From Mediterraneibacter catenae (GTDB lineage Bacteria; Bacillota; Clostridia; Lachnospirales; Lachnospiraceae), in contig NZ_VMSO01000001.1 of assembly GCF_008691045.1 (NCBI RefSeq), positions 186,001 to 250,000 of the forward strand: a stretch of DNA of 64,000 bases. Reading direction: 5' to 3'. Under the pieces are notes generated by a model that saw only the letters and a program-made list of their open reading frames with translations, was not told where the DNA came from and made no database searches. Every line of letters starts with the position of its first letter. Position 1 is the stretch's first letter. The position numbers were made by a program, and so were the translations under genes. Shown here piece after piece: positions 35,708 through 44,382 of this stretch.

Positions 35708-35827
35708 GCGAATTCCCATTTATCGTGAAGTTGAACAGAGCGATAAATCCTAAGTTGTCAAATAAAACTGAATATTCCTGAATTTACGCCGCAGATCTTT
35801 TCTGCGGCGTCTTGCTATATAGCCCCG

Positions 35828-35861
35828 GCGCAAAGGTGTTCTTATCCCTTTGCGCTTTTTT
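35828..35861 (+). terminator. Terminator after the small-gene cassette
   Basis: GCGCAAAGG (35828-35836) / CCTTTGCGC (35847-35855) followed by seven thymines. A second hairpin without a T-tract (ACGCCGCAGA / TCTGCGGCGT) lies about 40 bases upstream. Confidence 0.85.
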
Positions 35862-35891
35862 CATATTCAAAATTCAAAGGAGGTGCGGCAC

Positions 35892-36035
35892 ATGTGGAAC
35901 GCAGTATCACATTTTCTGTCTTTCACGCTTGGCACAATCGCAGGCGTAACTTTGATGTGTCTGCTGCAGGCCGGAAGGCAGGCAGACGAGCAGTTTACAA
36001 AATTCTTTGATAAAGAGGGAGGTTCAGACGAATGA
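35892..36035 (+). CDS. DUF3789-like small membrane protein
   Basis: 47 residues with a single membrane helix (FLSFTLGTIAGVTLMCLLQA) and a short charged tail ending EGGSDE. Proteins of this kind precede topB in Tn1549-like elements. AGGAGG lies upstream of the ATG. The stop overlaps the topB start (ATGA). Confidence 0.7.
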   Translation: MWNAVSHFLSFTLGTIAGVTLMCLLQAGRQADEQFTKFFDKEGGSDE

Positions 36036-37576
36036 AACTTGTGGTAGCCGAAAAGCCCAGCGTGGCCCAATCTTTGGCGGCGGTGCTGGGAGCAAAGGTG
36101 AAAAAAGACGGGTATCTGGAAGGCGGCGGCTGGCTGGTGTCCTGGTGCGTGGGCCATCTGGTGGAGCTGGCCCAGCCGGAAGCCTATGGGGAGCAGTACG
36201 CCAAATGGCGGTATGCGGATCTGCCTATTCTTCCCGCCCATTGGAAGTATGATGTGGCAAAGGATAAGAAAAAGCAGCTTGGCGTCCTGCGTCATTTGAT
36301 GGAGGATAAACGTGTGGACGCTGTGGTGTGCGCTACCGATGCTGGCCGGGAAGGTGAACTGATTTTCCGGCTGGTCTATCAGCAGGTCGGATGCAGCAAA
36401 CCCATTCTCCGGCTCTGGATCAGCTCTATGGAGGACGCCGCTATCCGTGATGGATTTGAACACCTGCGGCCCGGCGCCGACTATGATTTGCTTTATCAGG
36501 CGGCACTCTGCCGGGCAGGTGCGGACTGGCTTGTGGGAATTAACGCCACTCGCCTTTTCTCTGTCCTGTATGGCGATACCTTGAATGTGGGCCGGGTAAT
36601 GACGCCGACACTGGCGCTGATCGTCCAGCGGGAGGATGCGATCCGCTCTTTCCAGAGCAAGCCCTTCTATGTACCGGAACTCACCTGCGGAGGGTTTACC
36701 GCTGCCGGGGAGAAGCTGGAGGACAAAGCGGCTGCGGAGGCAATACAGACAGATTGTGACGGAAAGACTGCCGTTGTCCGCAAAGTGGAGCGGCAGAAAA
36801 AGACTGTCCAGCCGCCCCGCCTTTACGATTTAACTATGTTGCAACGGGAGTGCAACCGCTTGTATGGCTTTACTGCCCAACAGACCCTTGATTATTTACA
36901 AAGCCTGTATGAGAAAAAGTTGGCGACCTATCCGAGAACAGACAGCCAGTATATCACAGCGGATATGCAGGCCACAGTTGGCTCTCTGGCCCTGTGGCTG
37001 TGGCAGAATATGCCTTTTGGCAAGGACAGCACCACGGCACCGGAGCTGGAAGGAATCATTGATGACAGCAAGGTAACAGACCACCATGCCATTCTCCCCA
37101 CGGTGGAGATAGCCCGCACCGACCTGTCTGCTTTGCCTGCCGGTGAGCGGGATGTCCTGATGCTCCTTGCCTGCCGCCTCCTCTGCGCTACCGCCCAGCC
37201 CCACCGCTTTGAGGCAGTGCTGGCAGTTTTAGAGTCCGAGGGCCACACATTTACCGCAAAAGGGAAAACGATTCTGCATGAGGGATGGAAAGGCATTGAG
37301 CAGGCTTTCCGTGCCAGCCTGAAACAAAAACAGCCGGAGGACGGCGACGAAAATACGTCCCGCCTGCCGGAGCTGAAAGAAGGACAGCGATTTGAAAAGG
37401 CTGCCGCCACGATCCGGGAAGGCAAAACCAGCCCGCCCAAGCATTATACTGAGGATTCTCTGCTTGCGGCTATGGAGACAGCTGGTGCGGAGGATATGCC
37501 GGAGGACGCCGAACGGAAAGGGCTGGGATGGAAACAAACCGCTCTCCTTTCAGAACCAGATCCGGCAGGCTATTGA
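36032..37576 (+). pseudogene. topB: DNA topoisomerase III, C-terminally truncated by deletion
   Basis: 514 residues. The Toprim domain (KLVVAEKPSVAQSLAAVLGA, then CATDAGREGELIFRLVY) and the active-site tyrosine region (LATYPRTDSQYITADM) are intact. The frame follows the family to AERKGLG, where TPATRA would be expected, then turns to WKQTALLSEPDPAGY and stops. The rest of the type IA core is missing, about 180 residues compared with element-borne TopB. The following DNA continues as a relaxase 3' end in another frame, so a deletion near 37525-37545 fused the two. Confidence 0.8.
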
Positions 37577-38378
37577 CGCCGCCCTGGAGCAGTCCCCCTC
37601 CACCTTTGAGGATTTCCTGAAAATTCTGGAAGCGTCCGGCGTGGAAGTCACCCGGCGCGGGAAATCTGTCAATTTTCGTGTCTCCGGGCAAAAGAAGCCT
37701 ACTCGCTGCAACACTCTGAAAGGCGACTACACGGAACAGGCCATACGGGAAAGGATCGCCGGAACCTATATCCCCTCTGTTCAGCCCAAGCGGTCTCATT
37801 CTTCGGTGAGGATGCTGATTGATATTGACGCCGCAATGCGTTCCGGCAAAGGCGCCGGTTATGAGCGTTGGGCCAAAGTATTCAATGTGAAGCAGCTTGC
37901 GAAAGCCGTGGCTTACCTGAAAGAGCATGGGGATATGAGCTATGAGGACCTTCAAGCAAAGGCCCAGGTCACGACTTCCCGGTTTAATGAGCTTTCCACG
38001 CAGATCAAGGATATGGAGAGCCGTTTGTCTCAAAATGGAGAATTGCAGAAGCAGATCGTCAACTACTCTAAAACGAGATCTGTCTATATTGAATACCGGA
38101 AAGCCGGTTACAGCAAAAAGTTTCGGGCTGAGCATGAGGCTGACATCCTGATCCATCAGGCAGCAAAGAAATATTTTGACAGCCTGGGGGTGGAGAAACT
38201 GCCTACCATAAAGGCTCTGCGGGAAGAATATGCCCAAGTGTTGGAAGCCAAGCGGAAAGCCTATGCGGAATATAAGCAGGTACGGGAAGAAATGCGGGAG
38301 CTGCAGAATGTGAAGGCCAATATTGACTATCTGCTGGGGCCGTCTGCAGATAGGGCCCAGGAAAAAGAACATTCATAA
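37536..38378 (+). pseudogene. Relaxase (MobA/VirD2-like) C-terminal fragment
   Basis: About 280 residues in the +1 frame relative to topB, beginning near KPLSFQNQIRQAIDAALEQS. This matches the region after the catalytic domain of Tn1549-type relaxases: FLKILEASGVEVTRRGKSVN, then DYTEQAIRERIAGTYIPS, then a coiled-coil tail (TKQIKDMESRL-like). The nuclease domain with its tyrosine and histidine triad is gone, so no nicking activity is possible. No start codon of its own is evident. Confidence 0.75.
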
Positions 38379-38467
38379 AGGCATGGTATAATAAAAAAGC
38401 AAATTCTTTGTCCAACTCCACCGAAACTCCACCTTTGTATGGTACACTACCCTTGGAGGTGCAAGCG

Positions 38468-39142
38468 ATGTCAAAAATGATTTTGATTATAGAGGATGAA
38501 GAATCCATTCAGAATATCATCAAGGCGTTCCTGGAGGACGCAGGCTATACGGTGGTTCTGGCTGCTGATGGCCTGGAAGGGATCGAACAGTTCCGGGCGA
38601 ACAAGCCCGACCTGGTGCTTCTGGACTTAATGCTCCCGAAAATTGACGGATTTGCCGTGTGTGAGATCCTGCGGAAAGAGAGCCACGTTCCCATTATCAT
38701 GCTCACCGCATTGGACGATGACGACAGCCAGATGAAAGGGTTTGATGCCCTGGCCGATGATTACATCACCAAGCCCTTTTCCATGCCGGTTGTGATGAAG
38801 CACATCGAAGCGGTGCTGCGCCGGGCCGAACAGGGCGGCGCTGCGCCCAATACCGTGATCCGTTATAAGGAAATCACGGTAGACACGGACAGCCTTACCG
38901 TCCTTGTGGGAACAGAAAGCGTTTCCCTGACCACCAGGGAATTTGAGATTTTGAAGCTCCTTCTGGAAAACCAGGGCCGGGTGGTGTCCAGGGAAAGACT
39001 GCTGGACACGGTTTGGGGCTACGATTATGTTGGCGACGAAAAAATCATAAACACCCACATCAAGAATATCCGCAAAAAGCTGGGTGTGGACTACATAGAA
39101 ACCATGAGAGGGGCGGGATATAAAATTGAAAAGGAAGATTAG
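38468..39142 (+). CDS. OmpR-family response regulator (VanR-like)
   Basis: 224 residues. The receiver domain has ILIIEDEESIQ at the N terminus, the phospho-Asp in LVLLDLMLPKIDG, a Thr in IIMLTALDD and Lys in YITKPFS. A winged-helix output domain follows (LTTREFEILKLLLENQGRVV, then INTHIKNIRKKLG). GGAGGTGC precedes the ATG. Its end overlaps the kinase gene by 17 bases. Such pairs occur near the relaxase in Tn1549-like elements. The signal is unknown. Confidence 0.92.
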   Translation: MSKMILIIEDEESIQNIIKAFLEDAGYTVVLAADGLEGIEQFRANKPDLVLLDLMLPKIDGFAVCEILRKESHVPIIMLTALDDDDSQMKGFDALADDYITKPFSMPVVMKHIEAVLRRAEQGGAAPNTVIRYKEITVDTDSLTVLVGTESVSLTTREFEILKLLLENQGRVVSRERLLDTVWGYDYVGDEKIINTHIKNIRKKLGVDYIETMRGAGYKIEKED

Positions 39143-40490
39143 CGGGAGCATTCAGGCCAAGACCTTCCTCAGTATGCTGGCGCTGCTGGTGGTCTGCTGC
39201 ATCCTCATTTACGGCATGGTAATGATCTTTCTGCCGAGAAATTACCATACGGAGCTGGAAGGACAGGTCACTTCCGATTTTTATGACTTGATGACGGTCC
39301 TGGAGCGGAACGGCTGGGAGGCCAGTTCGGACAGTTTGATGGAATTTTCCATGAGGAACAACGCTTCGGTGAAAGTCAACGATAATTATGGGAATAATCT
39401 GTTCTCCGTGAATTTTGCTGACATGGAGAACCCGGACACTTCTGCCCCTTCCATGAGCTGTTCCGCAACATTCCAGCAAGGTGGGCAGACCTACCATGTA
39501 TTTGCCAATGCCGCCCTGGTCGCGGTGGCGCAGTCCTATGACATTCTGCTGAAGCTCATCCCCTTTATCGCCGTTGTGATTCTGCTGATCTCCGTCATGG
39601 GGGCGGTGGTTTGTTCCCGGTACTATTCCAAGCCTCTGGTTAGTATCAGCAATGTGGCGAAACGGATGACCACCCTGGACATGACTTGGAAGTGTGAAGT
39701 CAACCGGCAAGACGAGATCGGTGTGCTGGCCGCCAGCCTGAATGAAATGGCCCAGCGTTTGAGCGATACGATGGACAGCTTGAAGGCAGCAAACTGGCAG
39801 CTGAAGAAAGATATTGAGCGGGAACGCGAGCAGGAAAAGCAGCGGGTAGAATTTTTCACCGCTGTTTCCCATGAGCTGAAAACCCCCATCGCCATCATCA
39901 AGGGGCAGCTGGAGGGCATGATCTATCAGGTTGGCGAATACAAAGACCGGGATACTTACCTGCGCCGGTGTATGAAAACCACCAATGACATGGAGGCATT
40001 GGTGAAAGAAATCCTTTCTGCGGCCCGGATGGGCGGCAGCGATTTTCACCTGGAGCGCACTGACCTGGACATCAGCCAAATGCTGCGAAAGGTCTGTCAG
40101 CAGTTCCGTGGCCGGATGGAGGACAAGCAGATGGAGCTTCGCATGGACATCCAGCCGGAATACCACTACCAGGGGGACCGGCGGCTTATGGAGAAAGTGT
40201 TCACCAATGTGATCGGAAATGCCGTGGCCTATTCACCGATGGGCGCAGTGATTACTGTCACCCAAAAGGACGAGGTGTTTTCCGTGGAGAATACCGGCGT
40301 CCACATTGCAGAGAAAGATTTGGAGCGTATCTTCACTCCCTTCTACCGGGTGGACAAATCCCGGAACCGGAACAGCGGCGGCAGCGGCCTGGGGCTGTAT
40401 ATCACCAAAACCATTCTGGATCACCACGAAATCATCCACAACATGGTTAATACGGAAAATGGCGTGAAGTTTACGGCGTTTTTGTGGTGA
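39126..40490 (+). CDS. Sensor histidine kinase (VanS-like)
   Basis: 454 residues. Two membrane helices (ALLVVCCILIYGMVMIFLP and IPFIAVVILLISVMGAVVC) flank an extracellular domain of about 120 residues. HAMP, an H-box FFTAVSHELKTPIAIIKG, an N-box NVIGNAVAYSP and a G-box GGSGLGLYITK follow. The start appears to be TTG at 39126, inside the response-regulator gene. The stop codon overlaps the start of the next gene (TGATG). Confidence 0.88.
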   Translation: MKRKISGSIQAKTFLSMLALLVVCCILIYGMVMIFLPRNYHTELEGQVTSDFYDLMTVLERNGWEASSDSLMEFSMRNNASVKVNDNYGNNLFSVNFADMENPDTSAPSMSCSATFQQGGQTYHVFANAALVAVAQSYDILLKLIPFIAVVILLISVMGAVVCSRYYSKPLVSISNVAKRMTTLDMTWKCEVNRQDEIGVLAASLNEMAQRLSDTMDSLKAANWQLKKDIEREREQEKQRVEFFTAVSHELKTPIAIIKGQLEGMIYQVGEYKDRDTYLRRCMKTTNDMEALVKEILSAARMGGSDFHLERTDLDISQMLRKVCQQFRGRMEDKQMELRMDIQPEYHYQGDRRLMEKVFTNVIGNAVAYSPMGAVITVTQKDEVFSVENTGVHIAEKDLERIFTPFYRVDKSRNRNSGGSGLGLYITKTILDHHEIIHNMVNTENGVKFTAFLW

Positions 40491-41305
40491 TGGCGCCATA
40501 TTATGGGATGTGCCGGAAAGGTCTTGCTGTGCTGCCAATCCTTTGGGCAGCCGGTATTTTGTCCGTTATTTTGCTGGTACGCCAATGGGCAGCGGTTCTT
40601 CTTGCAGCGGTGGTAAGCATGATAGCTGCGGTGTTATATCTGGCCTTTGCGGATGCCTATGATTTTTACAGTGCTGGCGTTGCAAAGAAAGCCATCCGGC
40701 ATACAGGCCGCGCCGGGAACGTGTTCACCTACTTGATGCGCTATTTGATGGCGAACAAGACCTATCTTATCAACACTGCGGGCCTATGTGGGATTGCCTG
40801 CTTTCTGCCTCTGTTGTTCGGTGAATTTCAAGGACTGAATATGTTCCCTATCGGCCTTGCGATCCTTTGCCTAAACACCCCAATCTGTACGCTGCTGTCC
40901 TGCGATCCGGATTTGGAGCAGGCAATCCGTATGCTTCCCGGACAGACGGGGCGATTTTGTCGGAAGTATTGCTTGTTTATCTTTGCGGTCAACAGCATTG
41001 TCGCCAGCATCTACCTTTGCAGTTGGCAGATGGTAAGCGGCGGCCTTGATTTTGTCCATGTGGGGACACTTCTTATATTCGCTCTGCAAAGCGCCATTCT
41101 GTCGGTTATTCTGGAATGGAAACACCCGATCCGTGGTTGGAAAACAGAAAGCGATTTGTGGCATCATCCCCGTAAATATCTTGTTCCGCTGATTATGCTG
41201 CTGGTTGCAGCATTTGTAGGCACATGGACATTGGCTCTTTGGATATGTGCTGCTGTTTTGCTGACGGAGTGCTGTGTTTTGCTTTTTGTTACAAGGAGAG
41301 GGTGA
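40490..41305 (+). CDS. Polytopic membrane protein, possibly a truncated ABC permease
   Basis: 271 residues with six to seven hydrophobic segments (for example LPILWAAGILSVILLV, LLAAVVSMIAAVLYLAF and PLIMLLVAAFVGTWTLALWI). I do not recognise the family. Two-component pairs in such elements are usually followed by an ABC ATPase and a longer permease. The ATPase is absent here, so this may be the 3' part of a permease gene left after a deletion. It is translationally coupled to the kinase gene by TGATG. Confidence 0.55.
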   Translation: MAPYYGMCRKGLAVLPILWAAGILSVILLVRQWAAVLLAAVVSMIAAVLYLAFADAYDFYSAGVAKKAIRHTGRAGNVFTYLMRYLMANKTYLINTAGLCGIACFLPLLFGEFQGLNMFPIGLAILCLNTPICTLLSCDPDLEQAIRMLPGQTGRFCRKYCLFIFAVNSIVASIYLCSWQMVSGGLDFVHVGTLLIFALQSAILSVILEWKHPIRGWKTESDLWHHPRKYLVPLIMLLVAAFVGTWTLALWICAAVLLTECCVLLFVTRRG

Positions 41306-41307
41306 CA

Positions 41308-41529
41308 ATGAAAAATACAAGATGCTGCCCGAAGTGCCATTCGGAGAATATCGTGCGTGTGCCGGATAATCCGTCAAGATACACCAGCGGAAATAATATC
41401 TATACTACAACCGTGACCTTATTTGGAAAAATTCCAGTGATCCGCTATGTTTGCTGTAATTGCGGCTATGTAAAAAATTGGGTGGAGAACCGGCATGAGT
41501 TGGACGAGATCAAAAAGACATTTGGATAA
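41308..41529 (+). CDS. Small zinc-ribbon protein
   Basis: 73 residues. CPKCHS near the N terminus and CCNCGY near residue 50 form a Cys4 zinc ribbon around a short beta domain. A charged tail ends DEIKKTFG. AAGGAGAGG precedes the ATG at 41308, three bases after the previous stop. Function unknown. It is probably cotranscribed with the membrane protein and the GntR gene that follows 12 bases later. Confidence 0.65.
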   Translation: MKNTRCCPKCHSENIVRVPDNPSRYTSGNNIYTTTVTLFGKIPVIRYVCCNCGYVKNWVENRHELDEIKKTFG

Positions 41530-41540
41530 GGAGGCGTTGC

Positions 41541-41855
41541 ATGAGTTGGGACATTGAAGTACACGAAAAAGTGTATCAGCGTCTTGCCAATGAGATTTTC
41601 TTTCGTATTTTGCGTGGAGAGTATGCGTTGGGCGCAAAATTGCCTTCTTACATAGACTTTGCAAAAGAGGCTGGGAGCAGCCCGGAAACTGTCAGAAAAG
41701 CAATCCGGGAACTGCAACAGCAGGGAGTGGTTGAAAAGACGCGGCGGGGATATTTCGTAACCTCGGATAGAGCTGCGATAGTGGCGTTTCGGGAACGATA
41801 CCTTGCTTCCATCGAAGAAGAATATCACAATGCGATAGAAAAAGTAGAAATTTAA
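41541..41855 (+). CDS. GntR family (YtrA-type) transcriptional regulator
   Basis: 104 residues: a GntR winged helix (VYQRLANEIFFRILRGEYAL, then LPSYIDFAKEAGSSPETVRK, then GVVEKTRRGYFVTS) and a short helical tail, as in YtrA regulators of ABC transporter operons. This fits the idea that the membrane protein upstream is part of a transporter. GGAGG lies eight bases before the ATG. Confidence 0.85.
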   Translation: MSWDIEVHEKVYQRLANEIFFRILRGEYALGAKLPSYIDFAKEAGSSPETVRKAIRELQQQGVVEKTRRGYFVTSDRAAIVAFRERYLASIEEEYHNAIEKVEI

Positions 41856-41930
41856 CACAGTATATTTTGAAGATAATCTTTCCTACATCAAGTGAAAAGA
41901 AGGTGACAATACTATGGGAAATTAGCCGTA

Positions 41931-42419
41931 TTGGATTTAGGAGATTCTGGCAGACAAATCGGTGAAAAGCTGTTTGCCCTGCTTTCTACCGGACAAAAGA
42001 AGGATCTGGCTCAGTTCGTTCGTGACTATGAGACTGGTAATATTCCGGCTGATGTCCCATGCACAACACTCTTTCGAGGCCAGTATTTTATCCCACTGCA
42101 GGCTAATCAGCCATTGACAGAAATCCGGGAAGGTGCTTTATATTTCTGCTTAGAGCAGCGCCTTGTTACTGTGCGGGACCAGATAATTCCGCTAACGGTT
42201 AAGGAATTTGAGATTTTTGCTTTGCTCATACTGAACCCCAAGAGAGTATTCACCTATGAAATGCTTCTGGAATTGGTATGGCATGAGGACTATTCCTACT
42301 ATTCCCGGAAAGCGATCAACAATCACATAAGCAATCTTAGAAAGAAGCTCAGGATAGCCCCCGACTTGCCGGAATATGTGAAAAGCGTCTATGGCGTGGG
42401 CTATAAATTTGAAGTATAG
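41931..42419 (+). CDS. Winged-helix (OmpR/PhoB-type) regulator without receiver domain
   Basis: 162 residues from a TTG. The C-terminal 95 residues form a PhoB-type DNA-binding domain (LTVKEFEIFALLILNPKRVF, then INNHISNLRKKL, then VYGVGYKFEV). The N-terminal 65 residues are not a receiver. An ATG at 41914 with AAGGTG upstream reads MGN and then a stop. Adding one A to the GGAAATTAG run would join MGKLAVLDLGD to this frame. The gene has therefore either lost its normal start by a one-base deletion or starts at TTG. Confidence 0.65.
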   Translation: MDLGDSGRQIGEKLFALLSTGQKKDLAQFVRDYETGNIPADVPCTTLFRGQYFIPLQANQPLTEIREGALYFCLEQRLVTVRDQIIPLTVKEFEIFALLILNPKRVFTYEMLLELVWHEDYSYYSRKAINNHISNLRKKLRIAPDLPEYVKSVYGVGYKFEV

Positions 42420-42423
42420 AAAG

Positions 42424-42448
42424 GGTGCGGTATTCTCTGCCGCACCCT
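42424..42448 (+). terminator. Terminator after the winged-helix gene
   Basis: GGGTGCGG / CCGCACCC with a short loop, followed by TTAATTTT. Confidence 0.75.
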
Positions 42449-42565
42449 TAATTTTCGCGTTTCCGTTGCTGTGTGAATAACACCTGATTTTGTCATATTT
42501 TGTTGATGAAATTCAGTAAAACCATGACACTTCTGGAAAAATTATAGCATATTTTCCTATATAAT

Positions 42566-42726
42566 GCCCCCAAAATGAGGGAGGTGAAAACGGTTCAAGC
42601 TATCTGTCCTCCTTCATAGAAGGAGGCATAGGAAATGCTGCCGAGGTCAAAATACCGGCCTCGACAAAGCCGGTCATGTAGAAGATACTCAAACCCCGTA
42701 ATCCTGCACTGGATTACGGGGTTTTT
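42566..42726 (+). ncRNA. Candidate small RNA or terminated leader upstream of the sigma-like gene
   Basis: The stretch 42449-42935 has no convincing gene. A TATAAT box (42560-42565) is followed by hairpins CCTCCTTC-ATA-GAAGGAGG (about 42609-42627) and CCGGC/GCCGG (about 42655-42673). An intrinsic terminator closes it: CCCCGTAATCC (42694-42704), loop TGCACT, GGATTACGGGG (42711-42721) and TTTTT. The unit is about 160 nt. No good -35 box was found. It could be a free small RNA or an attenuated leader of the downstream gene. Confidence 0.5.
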
Positions 42727-42935
42727 CTATTCGACAGAATTTTGCATTTCCCCTACTGTTCTGTCAGAAATTGGCAGAATACGACAGGCACAGCCTACTG
42801 TCATACGGTGGGCGCTCCTTTTTACATATAAGGCGCAGGACAAGCCTGACGCTGGACCTGTACGGTGTAGATCACCGCCCCTCTGATTTCGATTTGCCCA
42901 TTAACCCACTCAAAAATCGAAATTGGAGGATTACC

Positions 42936-43379
42936 ATGAAAGAAATCAATCTGCGGGATTATTACCCGTTTTATACACAGGACGCTATTGTTGAAGTACC
43001 GGACGAAGTGGCAGCCCTTCTCTATGAATTAAAATTAGCAGAGGCAGCCTCTTTTCTGCGTACATACCGGCATAAAGCATACTTTTCACTGGATTACGAT
43101 ACCAATGTGGAACGTGATGCACTGGTGGTGGTTCTGACACCGGCTGATATTTTGGAGCAGAAAGAAGAAAATGATCGGCTATACCAGGCGATTGCTTCCT
43201 TGCCTGAAAAACAGCGGAACCGGATCACTTCTCATTTTCTTCTCGGCATGAGTATATCGGAGATTGCAAAAAGCGAAGGTTCCGGCGCCAGCTCTGTGCA
43301 TGAAGGAATCCAGAGAGGGCTTCGGCGTCTGAAAAAAATTTTGAAAAAAATGGAGTCAGACCCCGAAAAAAACGCCTGA
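42936..43379 (+). CDS. Sigma-70-like factor of the element
   Basis: 147 residues. The C-terminal half is a sigma region 4 HTH (ASLPEKQRNRITSHFLLGMS, then ISEIAKSEGSGASSVHEGIQ, then RGLRRLKKILKK). The N-terminal half (LRDYYPFYTQDAIVEVPDEV) is a short domain typical of sigma-like proteins in Tn1549-type elements, without region 2. GGAGG lies seven bases before the ATG. It probably controls the recombination module downstream (inference). Confidence 0.8.
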   Translation: MKEINLRDYYPFYTQDAIVEVPDEVAALLYELKLAEAASFLRTYRHKAYFSLDYDTNVERDALVVVLTPADILEQKEENDRLYQAIASLPEKQRNRITSHFLLGMSISEIAKSEGSGASSVHEGIQRGLRRLKKILKKMESDPEKNA

Positions 43380-44007
43380 AAATGAAATGAATAATAGAGG
43401 GACATATTCGGCGGGACAAGCCTGATGGGTGTGGCCGGTAACACACGTTCCGGCCCGCCCAACTGAAATACTGTCATAACTGCCACATCCCTCGCTTGTT
43501 CTTTGACAACTGAATATACGGTGCCATAGGTACTTTCCCTGTATTCCGAGCGGCAAATGGAGCGGCGCGATGACAGACGGCTTTAAGGAGGTGGTGAAGC
43601 CCAGCCGTACGAGCGATCTACGCAATCCATTGACCTGGCTGTGGCAGGCCAGGCGCGATGACCGATACAGGGCACAATGATACTTTCTCACGACCCGTCA
43701 AAGACTTGGGGGGAGTCCCTTCTGTGTTCGTTAGCTCTGGCGAAGCGACGGCATAAGCAGGGCTATGATGCGGTAAAGCTGACCGTAGCCTGTGGCATCC
43801 CCGGCCCTGAAAAGGGCCTGCCGGGGGGCGTGGCAAATACGGCAAGTTACCAAAAACCATCCATGCCGTTGTTTTAATTTTCGAGCAGCGGCATGGATTC
43901 CTATAAAATCGAAATCAGATACCATGAGGCCGGGCCGCTCTTTCAGTGTGTCCGGCCTTATTCATGTGATTTTGATGATTCAGTATGAAAGGAAAGGAGC
44001 TGCTGTT
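43380..44007 (+). other. Structured noncoding region of the element
   Basis: About 630 bases without a supported gene. Visible structures: TGGG-TGT-GGCCGG (43426-43438) pairing with CCGGCC-CG-CCCA (43450-43461); CCTGGC / GCCAGG around 43630-43650; and CCCCGG / CCGGGG with an inner CCC/GGG helix around 43799-43827. The last two lie in a GC-rich stretch. It could hold an oriT, a recombination control site or an RNA. A 66-codon frame at 43677 has no ribosome site and overlaps the hairpins. Confidence 0.5.
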
Positions 44008-44238
44008 ATGAGTCACACACCGGCATATACGGTCATTCAAACACCGGAGGCAGATAAACTTGCCGACATCCGGGATGTATCTGTTAATAAGGATTTGCCG
44101 CGAGAAGAAAGGATTGCCGAGTTTATTCGGCAGATCCGGGACCCGTATCATTTCAAATGCGGCAGATTTGTTGTCCGGGCAAGTTTTTCCCAGGAAGGTG
44201 CCACCCTGGAGGAATGTCTGCGCGGAATCCTTCGCTGA
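44008..44238 (+). CDS. TnpW-like transposon-encoded protein
   Basis: 76 residues: TPAYTVIQTPEADKLADIRD, ERIAEFIRQIRDPYHFKCGR, FVVRASF and a C-terminal ATLEECLRGIL. The pattern, with DPYHFKCG and a C-terminal LE(E/D)CL, is that of the small TnpW proteins encoded just before the large serine recombinase in Tn4451/Tn1549-type elements. GGAAAGGAGC precedes the ATG. Function is not established. Confidence 0.65.
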   Translation: MSHTPAYTVIQTPEADKLADIRDVSVNKDLPREERIAEFIRQIRDPYHFKCGRFVVRASFSQEGATLEECLRGILR

Positions 44239-44382
44239 AATTTGCTGATTTTTTTCATTTTGGGGGCTGATTTTTCCCGCATGGAGCGTTATAATAAACA
44301 TGGAAAAGGAATTGAATACCGATAAGCAGACTGCACTCCTTGAATTGCGGGGATTTTTCCGTGATGAAAGGAGTGTTTTTCT

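Noticed and set aside
43677..43877. 66-codon frame in the structured gap of the element
   Set aside because: No ribosome-binding site, overlaps GC-rich hairpins, no similarity recognised. Kept as noncoding.
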